From: Brevibacterium picturae
Lineage (GTDB): Bacteria > Actinomycetota > Actinomycetes > Actinomycetales > Brevibacteriaceae
DNA length: 11,044 nt
Assembly: GCF_030453725.1 (NCBI RefSeq)
Contig: NZ_JAKDJU010000102.1
Location: 1-11,044 of the forward strand
Direction: 5' to 3'
This document shows, in pieces, positions 1 through 6,433 of the stretch. Each line of letters opens with the position of its first letter. Within the stretch, counting starts at the first letter, position 1. Both the position numbers and the translations under genes were made by a program. The notes beneath the pieces are model-generated. The model was not told the DNA's origin. It saw only the letters and a list, made by a program, of their open reading frames with translations, and did no database searches.

Positions 1-35
1 CCAGCGAAGGGACGCCCAGCATCTTTACTGTCTAT

Positions 36-69
36 AAATGGTTGTTCAGGGCCGTTCTGACGACCATTT
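36..69. other. Imperfect hairpin downstream of the DUF559 gene
   Basis: Arms AAATGGT (36-42) and ACCATTT (63-69) are perfect inverted copies. An inner pair TCAG (46-49) / CTGA (57-60) continues the stem after a small internal loop. It lies past the 3' end of the leftward DUF559 gene, so it could act as its transcript end. No T run follows on either strand, so an intrinsic terminator is only a possibility. Confidence 0.3.
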
Positions 70-76
70 GCGGACA

Positions 77-111
77 GTGAATGTGGTGAGAACGGTGAAT
101 GTGGTGAGAAC
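77..111. repeat. 18-bp tandem duplication (two copies)
   Basis: The 17-mer GTGAATGTGGTGAGAAC occurs at 77-93 and again, identically, at 95-111, giving a period of 18. It ends 11 bases before the stop codon of the leftward DUF559 gene, so it is in non-coding DNA. The exact match suggests a recent slippage duplication. No function is evident. Confidence 0.85.
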
Positions 112-122
112 CTCGGAGTGAG

Positions 123-1049
123 TCAGGCGCGAGCGAGGTGATGGCCGAGAAGCTGACGGAAGTGGTCCATATTCGTCGCTTTCGACACGCGCAACACGGT
201 CCACCCTTGTGCAACGAGATTCTGAATCCGCTCGTTGTCGGCGGCGAACTGCTTGTCTGAGCTTCTGTGGTGATCTCCTTCGTACTCGATGGCGAGACGA
301 AGCTCGGGATATCCGAGGTCGGGGTGAAGAAGGTAGCTGAGGTTTGAGCATTGCACGGGAGGATGAACCGTCGGCTCCGGGAATCCTTGGCGTGTTATCC
401 ACAGGCGTAACCAGGTTTCCTGCGGTGAATCGACGTTTTGCCGCATGAGCGTCAGCACGGAGGCAAGTAAGGGCCGATTTCGCACGTATCGGCGACTGTC
501 GACTTCGGCTCTGATTGCTTTAGGGGTCGCCAACGGACCACTGTGCCATTTTCCGATTGCGGCCTCGGCTACAGCGATCAGCTCATCAACTGTAAGGATT
601 GTGGCGAGTTCAACGATCAGCTGAGGGACTGATATCAGGGGCAGCTCGCAGAAATTGGCGACCTTCAGGGACGCGTAACGGTGAAGTACAGCGCCTCTCC
701 TCTTCAGCGTGAAATCAGGAGAAGCGGAAGCAACATGAATCCGATTGTCGGTGAGCCTCCGTGGGAGCGGAAGCCCATACAGTCGAGCTGCGGTGATGCC
801 CGTGCCAGCTAAATCATCGTGGAGACGCAGCATCCCGGATAGGCCGACTTGTACGTTGGCCCATTCGAAGCCGGCCCACATCGGTGCCGGTACTGCGGTG
901 TCTGGTTGATTGTCGATCCAGACGCCGTGGAAGAGCTGAGTGTAGCGAGGGCTGTTCCTCAGCGCGTGCAGGCTGAGTCCGAGCAGGCCGACCTGATCGC
1001 GGGTGAACGGGACCGGAGCAGTGAGGAATTGTATGGGTTCATTGTTCAT
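123..1049 (-). CDS. DUF559 domain protein, putative Vsr-like endonuclease
   Basis: A 308-residue protein of unknown cellular role. The C-terminal third (about 205-300) matches the DUF559 pattern: a SPQE segment at 208-211, then HPDLGYPEL (242-250) running into LAIEYEGDHHR (252-262), and a closing GWTVLRV strand (282-288). This is a PD-(D/E)xK, Vsr-like nuclease core; candidate acidic residues are E211, D244, E255 and E257. The N-terminal 200 residues resemble the variable front half of many actinobacterial DUF559 proteins, some annotated as AbiEi-like antitoxins, but I see no certain HTH. The ATG at 1049 has no good Shine-Dalgarno. A short palindrome (CCGCA-GA-TGCGG, 1064-1075) lies just upstream. 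The gene stands alone, and its base composition is less GC-rich than the genes to the right, which hints at transfer. Family assignment is fairly sure; a nuclease or defence role is inference. Confidence 0.85.
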   Translation of the reverse strand: MNNEPIQFLTAPVPFTRDQVGLLGLSLHALRNSPRYTQLFHGVWIDNQPDTAVPAPMWAGFEWANVQVGLSGMLRLHDDLAGTGITAARLYGLPLPRRLTDNRIHVASASPDFTLKRRGAVLHRYASLKVANFCELPLISVPQLIVELATILTVDELIAVAEAAIGKWHSGPLATPKAIRAEVDSRRYVRNRPLLASVLTLMRQNVDSPQETWLRLWITRQGFPEPTVHPPVQCSNLSYLLHPDLGYPELRLAIEYEGDHHRSSDKQFAADNERIQNLVAQGWTVLRVSKATNMDHFRQLLGHHLARA

Positions 1050-1325
1050 GAGCGGTGACTCTGCCGCAGATGCGGTTCAAGAGGAACCATGCGCTCAGCG
1101 ACTGTGTATCGACGTCTGTCATCCACTGCCGAATCACGCGCAAGTGAGAAGACAGTCAACAGCCAAGGACGTTCGAGTCAATGCGCTTGTCTGAGTGAGC
1201 TGTGCCTCAACGTCGCCGACGCATGTACGCGGCTGTCCGTTGCAGGATGAGGAACGTGGAAACTGTCGGGTCGAGAGGTGGTGTGCGGGTGCGCGGTACA
1301 TATGTGAAAGCGCGGCTGAGCTCTG

Positions 1326-1367
1326 AGCGACCAGTCATGGAGAATTTGTAGTTGAGAAATGGTCGCT
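1326..1367 (+). terminator. 8-bp inverted repeat followed by T run; terminator-like
   Basis: AGCGACCA (1326-1333) and TGGTCGCT (1360-1367) are perfect 8-bp inverted arms around a 26-base, relatively A/T-rich loop. The right arm runs straight into TTTT (1367-1370), which resembles a rightward intrinsic terminator, though the loop is unusually long. No rightward gene precedes it, so if it is functional it might end a small RNA starting between about 1050 and 1320, or be a protein-binding dyad. Evidence is structural only. Confidence 0.3.
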
Positions 1368-1526
1368 TTTCCCCAGGCGGACGAACATAGGTCCACACTG
1401 AAATCCGTTTGTCGACAGTGAATCGCGACGTAGAGGGAAGCGAGTCGTGTGTGCAGGGCAGTGCGTGACCCGTCATCTGAGTGGGAGCAGGCATGTCCGA
1501 CGCTGAGACGCGCCGGTCCTGAGACA

Positions 1527-1550
1527 CTCCGGCGCTCCGGCGCTCCGGCG
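1527..1550. repeat. Triple 8-bp tandem repeat CTCCGGCG
   Basis: Three exact copies of CTCCGGCG occur head to tail (1527-1534, 1535-1542, 1543-1550), about 75 bases upstream of the MFS start codon. It could be a slippage tract whose copy number varies between strains; spacing effects on the downstream promoter are speculative. Confidence 0.8.
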
Positions 1551-1609
1551 TTCAGGTAGTCCGTGACATATTGTGACGGTCGGGGGAGTGGGCGGGGACG
1601 CGCACCGAC

Positions 1610-1623
1610 CATACTGAGCGATT
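1610..1623 (+). promoter_or_regulatory. Candidate -10 element for a leaderless MFS transcript
   Basis: CATACT (1610-1615) matches four of six -10 consensus bases and ends 8 bases before the GTG at 1624. No Shine-Dalgarno sequence lies between, and an in-frame TGA at 1615-1617 rules out an earlier start. This geometry fits leaderless transcription, which is common in actinomycetes. No clear -35 is visible. Confidence 0.3.
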
Positions 1624-3240
1624 GTGAATAGTCCAGAACCAGCCGGCACTTCGGCACACGCACCAGACAAGACCGGCCCAGGCCCCACCTCGGCGGCGGA
1701 GGGCACAGCCAGCGGGACGAAGTCTCCGCGGATCATCCGCAGCGCCTCCGACATCCACTCCGTTCTCGCCGAATTCGGATCCCAGGGCACGAAGACCAAA
1801 GCGGTCATCATCCTCGCCCTCGGCGGGATCTTCATGGACGCCTACGACTTCTCGTCTCTGGCGTTCGGCATCACCGCGATCAAGGAGCAGTTCGGACTGT
1901 CCGGCTTCATGACCGGGCTCGTCAACGCCTCGATCATGGTCGGAGCGGTCATCGGTGCGCTCTTCGGCGGGTACCTCGTCGACCGTTTCGGACGCTACAA
2001 ACTCTTCATGGCCGATATGGTGTTCTTCGTCGTCGCCGCCATCGGCTGCGCCGTGGCTCCCAACGAATGGGTTCTCATCGTCTTCCGCTTCGTCATGGGC
2101 ATCGGCGTCGGACTCGACCTGCCTGTGGCGATGGCCTTCCTCGCCGAATTCTCCAAGCTCAAGGGCAAGGGCAATCGCTCACAGCGCGTCAACGCCTGGT
2201 CACCTGCCTGGTACATCGCCACTGGAATCGGCTACCTCGTCGTCCTCATCATCTTCGTCAGCCTGCCCTATGACCAGCACGCCATCCTCTGGCGCCTCGT
2301 CGTCGGCTTCGGCGCAGTCCCAGCACTCGTGGTGCTCCTCGTGCGCCGCCGCTACCTCGCCGAATCACCCGAATGGCTGGCGAACCAGGGCGACCTGCGC
2401 GCCGCCGTCGACGTCATGCGCTCGCACCACAACCTCGACGTGAAACTTGCCGCGGATGCGGGCGGCACGAAGACGACCGCAGGATATGACGCCAGTGGCG
2501 CCAAGCAGGAGACGACGAAGCTTGCCGGGGAGACCGGTGATTCGGCAGCCACCGGGCAGAGCACACAGTCCCTCCAGACACCGAAGAGCGGCGGCAAATG
2601 GAGCGGGTTCGCAGAACTCTTCGCCCCGCAGTACCGCGTGCGCACGATCGTCGCCCTCTGCGTGTCCGTATTCTCCACCTTCGGGTACAACGCCGTCGCC
2701 TACGGCACGCCGCTGATCATCACGACCCTGTTCCACCAGACTCCCCTGGTCACGATCATCGCCTCGCTCGTCATCAATCTCGGGTTCGGAGCCATCGGCG
2801 GGCTGCTGGGCATGAGCATCGTCAACCGGTTCGGCACCCGCCGCATTACGCTGGTCGGCTTCGTGATCCAAGCTGTGGCACTGGCTCTGCTGGCCGTCGT
2901 CGGCATCCCGGCAGGTGCCCTCGTGCTGGTGTCGGTGGCAATGCTCGCGGCCTTCGTCTTCGCACAGGCAGGAGGGCCCGGGGCCAATCTGATGAATTAC
3001 GCGACCCTGTCCTACCCGACGAGGCTGCGCGGCATCGGCATCGGCTTCAATCAGTCCGTGCTGCGGGCGTTTTCGATCGTCTCCCTCATCATGTTCCCGA
3101 TCCTGACCGGTTCCATGGGCACCGGAGTCTTCTGGGTCGTCGCGTGTGCACCTCTGGCCGGAGCCATCGCCGTCGGCATCGTCAAATGGGATCCGACGGC
3201 CAAGGACGTGGAAGAAGAAAATGGTATGCCAAATATGTGA
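1624..3240 (+). CDS. MFS transporter, sugar/metabolite:H+ symporter-like
   Basis: A 538-residue inner-membrane transporter with 12 predicted helices in two halves. A hydrophilic N-tail of about 55 residues precedes helix 1 (about 58-83), which carries the MDAYDF segment typical of metabolite:H+ symporters. The MFS motif A between helices 2 and 3 reads GGYLVDRFGRYKL (115-127), and YLAESPEWL (244-252) after helix 6 is the sugar-porter-type PESP signature. The second half repeats motif A weakly as NRFGTRR (401-407). The central loop is long, with an Ala/Gly/Thr/Ser-rich stretch at about 275-325. GTG at 1624 is the only reasonable start: an in-frame stop lies 7 bases upstream and the next ATG is inside helix 1. 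It precedes the NCS1 permease by about 200 bases and may belong to the same uptake system. Substrate is unknown; sugar or organic acid porters of this fold cannot be told apart by eye. Confidence 0.88.
   Translation: MNSPEPAGTSAHAPDKTGPGPTSAAEGTASGTKSPRIIRSASDIHSVLAEFGSQGTKTKAVIILALGGIFMDAYDFSSLAFGITAIKEQFGLSGFMTGLVNASIMVGAVIGALFGGYLVDRFGRYKLFMADMVFFVVAAIGCAVAPNEWVLIVFRFVMGIGVGLDLPVAMAFLAEFSKLKGKGNRSQRVNAWSPAWYIATGIGYLVVLIIFVSLPYDQHAILWRLVVGFGAVPALVVLLVRRRYLAESPEWLANQGDLRAAVDVMRSHHNLDVKLAADAGGTKTTAGYDASGAKQETTKLAGETGDSAATGQSTQSLQTPKSGGKWSGFAELFAPQYRVRTIVALCVSVFSTFGYNAVAYGTPLIITTLFHQTPLVTIIASLVINLGFGAIGGLLGMSIVNRFGTRRITLVGFVIQAVALALLAVVGIPAGALVLVSVAMLAAFVFAQAGGPGANLMNYATLSYPTRLRGIGIGFNQSVLRAFSIVSLIMFPILTGSMGTGVFWVVACAPLAGAIAVGIVKWDPTAKDVEEENGMPNM
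3222..3231. promoter_or_regulatory. Candidate GntR operator, copy 1 (TGGTATGCCA)
   Basis: A near-palindromic 10-mer, TGGTA/TGCCA, with four of five symmetric base pairs, lies in the last codons of the MFS gene. A second copy differing at one base lies at 3411-3420. TGG...CCA dyads are the usual shape of FadR/FCD-type GntR operators, and a gene of that class is at 5711-6409. Because it lies in coding sequence, chance is possible. Confidence 0.3.
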
Positions 3241-3410
3241 TCGTCGGATTGTTGCGATTGAGCCTGTGACCAGCCGCTGAGTCGTCCGTACGATCCCTGT
3301 AGTAGAGGGCGTAAACGGCGAAATCACGAACGTGTCGTTGCGCACCATCTGTGACTGGGGTTACGCTGATCTCGACAGGACTCGCCGCCACAGCGTTGTG
3401 ATCAGTAATT

Positions 3411-3420
3411 TGGTATCCCA
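3411..3420. promoter_or_regulatory. Candidate GntR operator, copy 2 (TGGTATCCCA)
   Basis: TGGTATCCCA repeats the copy at 3222-3231 with one change, and the symmetry mismatch falls at the same position. It sits 22 bases before the GTG (3443) of the NCS1 permease gene, where a bound repressor would block initiation. The surrounding sequence 3399-3425 is locally A/T-richer, as expected for a promoter, but I cannot assign a firm -10/-35 pair. Nothing else notable is seen in the 200-base gap. Confidence 0.4.
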
Positions 3421-3442
3421 GCGATGTGCCTTTCAGATTTGA

Positions 3443-4969
3443 GTGACACCTATGACGAAGACTGAGGCCACGCAGGACTCCGCGCCCACCTGGATGGGCC
3501 CGAGTCCCGAACAGTTGGCGGCTCACCGCGTCAGCCCACGGTTCTACAACTCGGACCTGGCGCCCAGCAAGAAGGAAGGGCGAAGTTGGACCGCCTACAG
3601 CGTCTTCACCCTTTGGGCAAACGACGTTCACTCGCTGGGCAACTACGGGTTCGCGCTCGGTCTCTTCGCGCTCGGCCTGGGTGCGTGGCAGATCCTCGTC
3701 GCTCTGCTCGTCGGTGCCGCACTGCTCTTCTTCCTGCTCACGCTCTCCGGCTTCATGGGCCATAAGACCGGCGTGCCCTACCCGGTGATGAGCCGCATCG
3801 CATTCGGCGTCCACGGCGCGCAGCTTGCCGCATCTGTGCGCGGAATCGTCGCCATCGCCTGGTTCGGAATCCAGACCTACCTGGCCTCCAGCGTCCTCAA
3901 CGTCCTGCTCATCACCCTCATGCCCGGCCTGCAGCCGTGGGCCGACACCGAGTTCCTCGGGCTCTCCGGACTGGGCTGGTTCTCGTTCACTCTGCTCTGG
4001 GTCGTCCAGGTCATCATCGTCAGCTATGGCATGGAGATGATCCGCAAGTACGAGGCGATCGCCGGACCGATCATCCTCGTCACGTTCGTCTCGCTGGCCA
4101 TCTGGATGCTCTCCCGTGTCGATTTCTCCATCTCCTGGGCTCGGGAAGACGCCCTGTCCGGGTGGCCGATGTGGATGCACATCCTCGGCGGAGGGTCCCT
4201 GTGGGTCGCGATCTACGGCACCTTCGTCCTCAACTTCTCCGACTTCACCCGTGCCGCGAAGAAGAAGGGATCGATCGTCGTCGGCAACTTCTGGGGGATT
4301 CCGATCAACATGCTCGTCTTCGGCCTCGTCGTGATCTCGCTGGCCGGTGCGCAGTACGCGATCGACGGCACGGTCATCACCTCACCGGCCGATATCGTCC
4401 AGACCATCGGCAATCCGATCCTGTTGGCGCTGGCCTCCCTGGCGCTGCTCATCCTCACGGTCGCGGTCAATCTCATGGCGAACTTCGTCGCCCCGACCTA
4501 CGCGTTGACGAATATGTTCCCGCGCCAACTCAACTTCCGCAGCGCAGCGATCATCAGCGCGGTCATCGGCTTCGTCATCCTGCCGTGGAACCTCTACGAC
4601 TCACCCGTCGTCATCGTCTACTTCCTGGGCGGACTCGGAGCACTGCTGGGGCCCCTGTTCGGCGTCATCATGGTCGACTACTGGGTGATTCGGAAGACGA
4701 AGGTCAACGTTCCCCAGCTCTACACCGAGGCAGGCGATGGGGAGTACTTCTACCACCGCGGAGTCAACTGGCGGGCCATCGGCGCATTCGTTCCGGCTTC
4801 CATGATCTCCCTCGTCTTCGCCCTGGTTCCCGCGTTCGCCGGATTCTCCGAGTTCTCCTGGTTCAGCGGGGCAGGCATCGCCGCGATCATCTACTTCATC
4901 ATCGCCCGCCGAAACTTCACCTTCCGCGAGGTCGACGGTGAAGAGATCGCCGTCCCCACCACGCACTGA
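3443..4969 (+). CDS. NCS1-family permease (hydantoin/allantoin/nucleobase type)
   Basis: A 508-residue integral membrane protein of the nucleobase:cation symporter-1 family, with 12 helices in the LeuT fold, importing nucleobases, hydantoins or ureides with Na+ or H+. By alignment from memory to the hydantoin permease Mhp1, the substrate-contact positions are occupied by W140 and Q144 (WFGIQTYLAS, helix 3), W254 (helix 6) and N347 (VNLMANFVAPTYAL, helix 8). Other family signatures are NFSDFTRAAKK (264-274), PWNLYDSP (381-388), GPLFGVIMVDYW (403-414) and HRGVNWRAI (438-446). The start may be GTG 3443 or ATG 3452; neither has a strong ribosome binding site, and the difference is three residues. 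The racemase-family gene follows after 13 bases, almost certainly on the same mRNA. That neighbour favours a chiral hydantoin or ureide substrate over plain nucleobases, but this is inference. Confidence 0.92.
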   Translation: MTPMTKTEATQDSAPTWMGPSPEQLAAHRVSPRFYNSDLAPSKKEGRSWTAYSVFTLWANDVHSLGNYGFALGLFALGLGAWQILVALLVGAALLFFLLTLSGFMGHKTGVPYPVMSRIAFGVHGAQLAASVRGIVAIAWFGIQTYLASSVLNVLLITLMPGLQPWADTEFLGLSGLGWFSFTLLWVVQVIIVSYGMEMIRKYEAIAGPIILVTFVSLAIWMLSRVDFSISWAREDALSGWPMWMHILGGGSLWVAIYGTFVLNFSDFTRAAKKKGSIVVGNFWGIPINMLVFGLVVISLAGAQYAIDGTVITSPADIVQTIGNPILLALASLALLILTVAVNLMANFVAPTYALTNMFPRQLNFRSAAIISAVIGFVILPWNLYDSPVVIVYFLGGLGALLGPLFGVIMVDYWVIRKTKVNVPQLYTEAGDGEYFYHRGVNWRAIGAFVPASMISLVFALVPAFAGFSEFSWFSGAGIAAIIYFIIARRNFTFREVDGEEIAVPTTH

Positions 4970-4982
4970 TTGAGGCCCCACA

Positions 4983-5708
4983 ATGAAAATTCTCGTCGTC
5001 AACGTCAACACCACCGAGTCGATGACCGAGTCCATCGCCCATGCGGCACGCGAGGTCGCCTCGGCGGGCACCGAGATCATTCCCCTCACGCCGAGCTTCG
5101 GTGCCGAATCCTGCGAAGGCAACGTCGAGAGCTATCTCGCGGCGCTGGGAGTCATGGATGCGGTGATGAAGCATCCCGGCGAGTTCGACGCCGTCATCCA
5201 GGCCGGATACGGCGAGCACGGGCGCGAGGGACTGCAGGAACTCCTCGACGTTCCCGTCATCGACATCACCGAAGCGGGTGCCGCGCTGGCAATGTTCCTC
5301 GGCCACCGGTACGCGGTCGTGACGACGCTTGACCGCACCGTTCCCCTCATCGAGGACCGGCTCCTCCTGGCCGGCCTGAATACGCACTGCACCTCGGTGC
5401 GAGCATCCGGGATGGCCGTGCTCGAGCTGGAGAATCAGCCCGATCGTGCCATTGAGGCGATCGCTGATCAGGCCGCCGAGGCGGTCGACCGTGACCGTGC
5501 TGAGGCCATCGTCCTCGGCTGCGGGGGAATGGCAGACCTCAAACAGGTCATCGTCGAGCGATGCGAGGTGCCCGTCGTCGACGGGGTCACCGCTGCGGTG
5601 AAACTGGCGGAGTCGCTTGTGGAGCTGGGGCTGAGGACCTCGAAGGTCCGTACCTACGCCACGGCCCGTCCGAAGCAGATGAGCGGCTGGCCCTTCACCC
5701 CTGCGTGA
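4983..5708 (+). CDS. Asp/Glu/hydantoin racemase-family protein lacking first catalytic Cys
   Basis: A 241-residue cytosolic enzyme of the Asp/Glu/hydantoin racemase superfamily, the usual length for hydantoin racemases (HyuE) and allantoin racemases. Family marks are the N-terminal MKILVVNVNTTESMTESI (compare NPNT/S in HyuE), VIDITEAGAAL (92-102), VVTTLDRTVPLIE (112-124) and AIVLGCGGMADL (175-186). The family uses two cysteines to remove and return the alpha proton. The second is present (C180). The first, normally in a CFGDPGL segment, is replaced: the aligned segment reads GYGEHGR with Gly75 at the Cys position. In arylmalonate decarboxylase, a relative, the same Cys-to-Gly change accompanies a switch from racemase to decarboxylase. 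Here H79 or E78 might act instead. It follows the permease by 13 bases with a GAGG about 9 bases before ATG. Family certain; racemase activity doubtful. Confidence 0.88.
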   Translation: MKILVVNVNTTESMTESIAHAAREVASAGTEIIPLTPSFGAESCEGNVESYLAALGVMDAVMKHPGEFDAVIQAGYGEHGREGLQELLDVPVIDITEAGAALAMFLGHRYAVVTTLDRTVPLIEDRLLLAGLNTHCTSVRASGMAVLELENQPDRAIEAIADQAAEAVDRDRAEAIVLGCGGMADLKQVIVERCEVPVVDGVTAAVKLAESLVELGLRTSKVRTYATARPKQMSGWPFTPA

Positions 5709-5710
5709 CC

Positions 5711-6409
5711 TCAGTCCGCGTTTGTTTCGGTGTTCTCGCCGATGGCATTGGCGAGGCGCTCCTTGTGCTTGTCGTGCTGTTTCTGACTCGTTCCGAGATG
5801 GTGGGCGGCCAGATCCCTGACTTTCGCCTGGTCCCGATGGGCGATGGCGTCATAGAGCTGGGCGTGCTCCGTGGCGACGAAGTCGAGGTCGTCGTGCTGG
5901 CTCAGCTGCCAGCGCATGCGTGAATCGAGGAGCTCACCGATCTCGACGAGGAGCCGGTTGCCGGAGAGCTCGGTGACGATGGCGTGGAAGTCTGCCGCCG
6001 AACGGTGCGCGCCGACCACATCACCGGCCTTCGACAGTTCCTTGCCCCTGGCCATTGCGGCTTCGAGCTTGGCCAGGCCCTCCCGGTTGTGGCGCTGTGC
6101 GGCGAGTTCGAAGGACAGGATGTCGAAGACGGTCCGGACCTCATTGAGGTCGGCGATGTCGCTGGGGGAGAACTCGCGTACCGTCGACCAGGTGTTGGGC
6201 CGATTCGCCACCAGCCCTTCGGAAGCGAGCTGTTTGAGGGCTTCGCGGATCGGCACGCGACTGACGCCGAGTTCAGTGGCGAGGTTTCGCTCCACCAGCT
6301 TGCTGCCGGGCAACCGGACACCGTCGATGATCTCGTTGCGCAGCACCTCAGTGACGCGCACGGTCTCGGAGCGGCGACTGTCAGTGCTCGAGCTGTCATT
6401 GTTCTTCAC
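5711..6409 (-). CDS. GntR/FadR-type transcriptional regulator with FCD domain
   Basis: A 232-residue DNA-binding regulator. A winged HTH occupies about 15-80, with the typical LVERNLATELGVSRVPIREAL (38-58) and LASEGLVANRPN (61-72) segments. The C-terminal FCD ligand-binding domain spans about 85-215; D96, H142 (in AADFHAIV, before the conserved SGNR), H182 and H203/H204 are candidate metal ligands of this all-helical fold. Such proteins usually sense organic acids or catabolic intermediates and repress their pathway. The start is GTG 6409 with GGGAG 9 bases upstream; the nearby upstream ATG hits a stop after two codons. It is transcribed after the DUF885 gene with a 24-base gap, and converges on the racemase gene with 2 bases between stops. 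It is the best candidate to control the NCS1-racemase unit, perhaps through TGGTAT(G/C)CCA sites. Confidence 0.93.
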   Translation of the reverse strand: MKNNDSSSTDSRRSETVRVTEVLRNEIIDGVRLPGSKLVERNLATELGVSRVPIREALKQLASEGLVANRPNTWSTVREFSPSDIADLNEVRTVFDILSFELAAQRHNREGLAKLEAAMARGKELSKAGDVVGAHRSAADFHAIVTELSGNRLLVEIGELLDSRMRWQLSQHDDLDFVATEHAQLYDAIAHRDQAKVRDLAAHHLGTSQKQHDKHKERLANAIGENTETNAD

Positions 6410-6433
6410 GAGGTCATTCTCCCACCCAGCGAC

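Larger units (their letters stand above)
1050..1623. other. Long intergenic region without a convincing gene
   Basis: About 570 bases separate the divergent DUF559 and MFS genes. Short open frames on both strands overlap one another, have odd composition (Arg, Ser, His and Pro rich) and show no family resemblance, so I call none. Visible structures are the palindrome at 1064-1075, the 8-bp palindrome ACATATGT at 1298-1305, an inverted repeat at 1326-1367 and a triple repeat at 1527-1550. Composition is like the DUF559 gene and less GC-rich than what follows. Confidence 0.6.

Noticed and set aside
1160..1180. T-loop-like GTTCGAGTC suggesting a tRNA
   Set aside because: No acceptor stem, D arm or anticodon arm can be folded around it.
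1178..1835. Minus-strand open frames in the gap before the first MFS gene
   Set aside because: They overlap one another and the MFS gene, have no ribosome sites or family resemblance, and look like chance frames.
3366..3405. CTGATC / GATCAG inverted repeat before the permease gene
   Set aside because: Six-base arms with a 28-base loop are expected by chance; GATC-containing palindromes are common here.
2365..4180. Two long minus-strand open frames (2365-3348 and 3182-4180) opposite the MFS and NCS1 genes
   Set aside because: Their products are rich in Asp, Gly, His and Arg, as expected for the reverse of membrane protein codons, and they overlap each other and confident genes.
3937..4941. 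Plus-strand 334-codon frame inside the NCS1 permease gene
   Set aside because: An out-of-frame shadow with Arg/His-rich composition; the permease frame has clear family motifs throughout.
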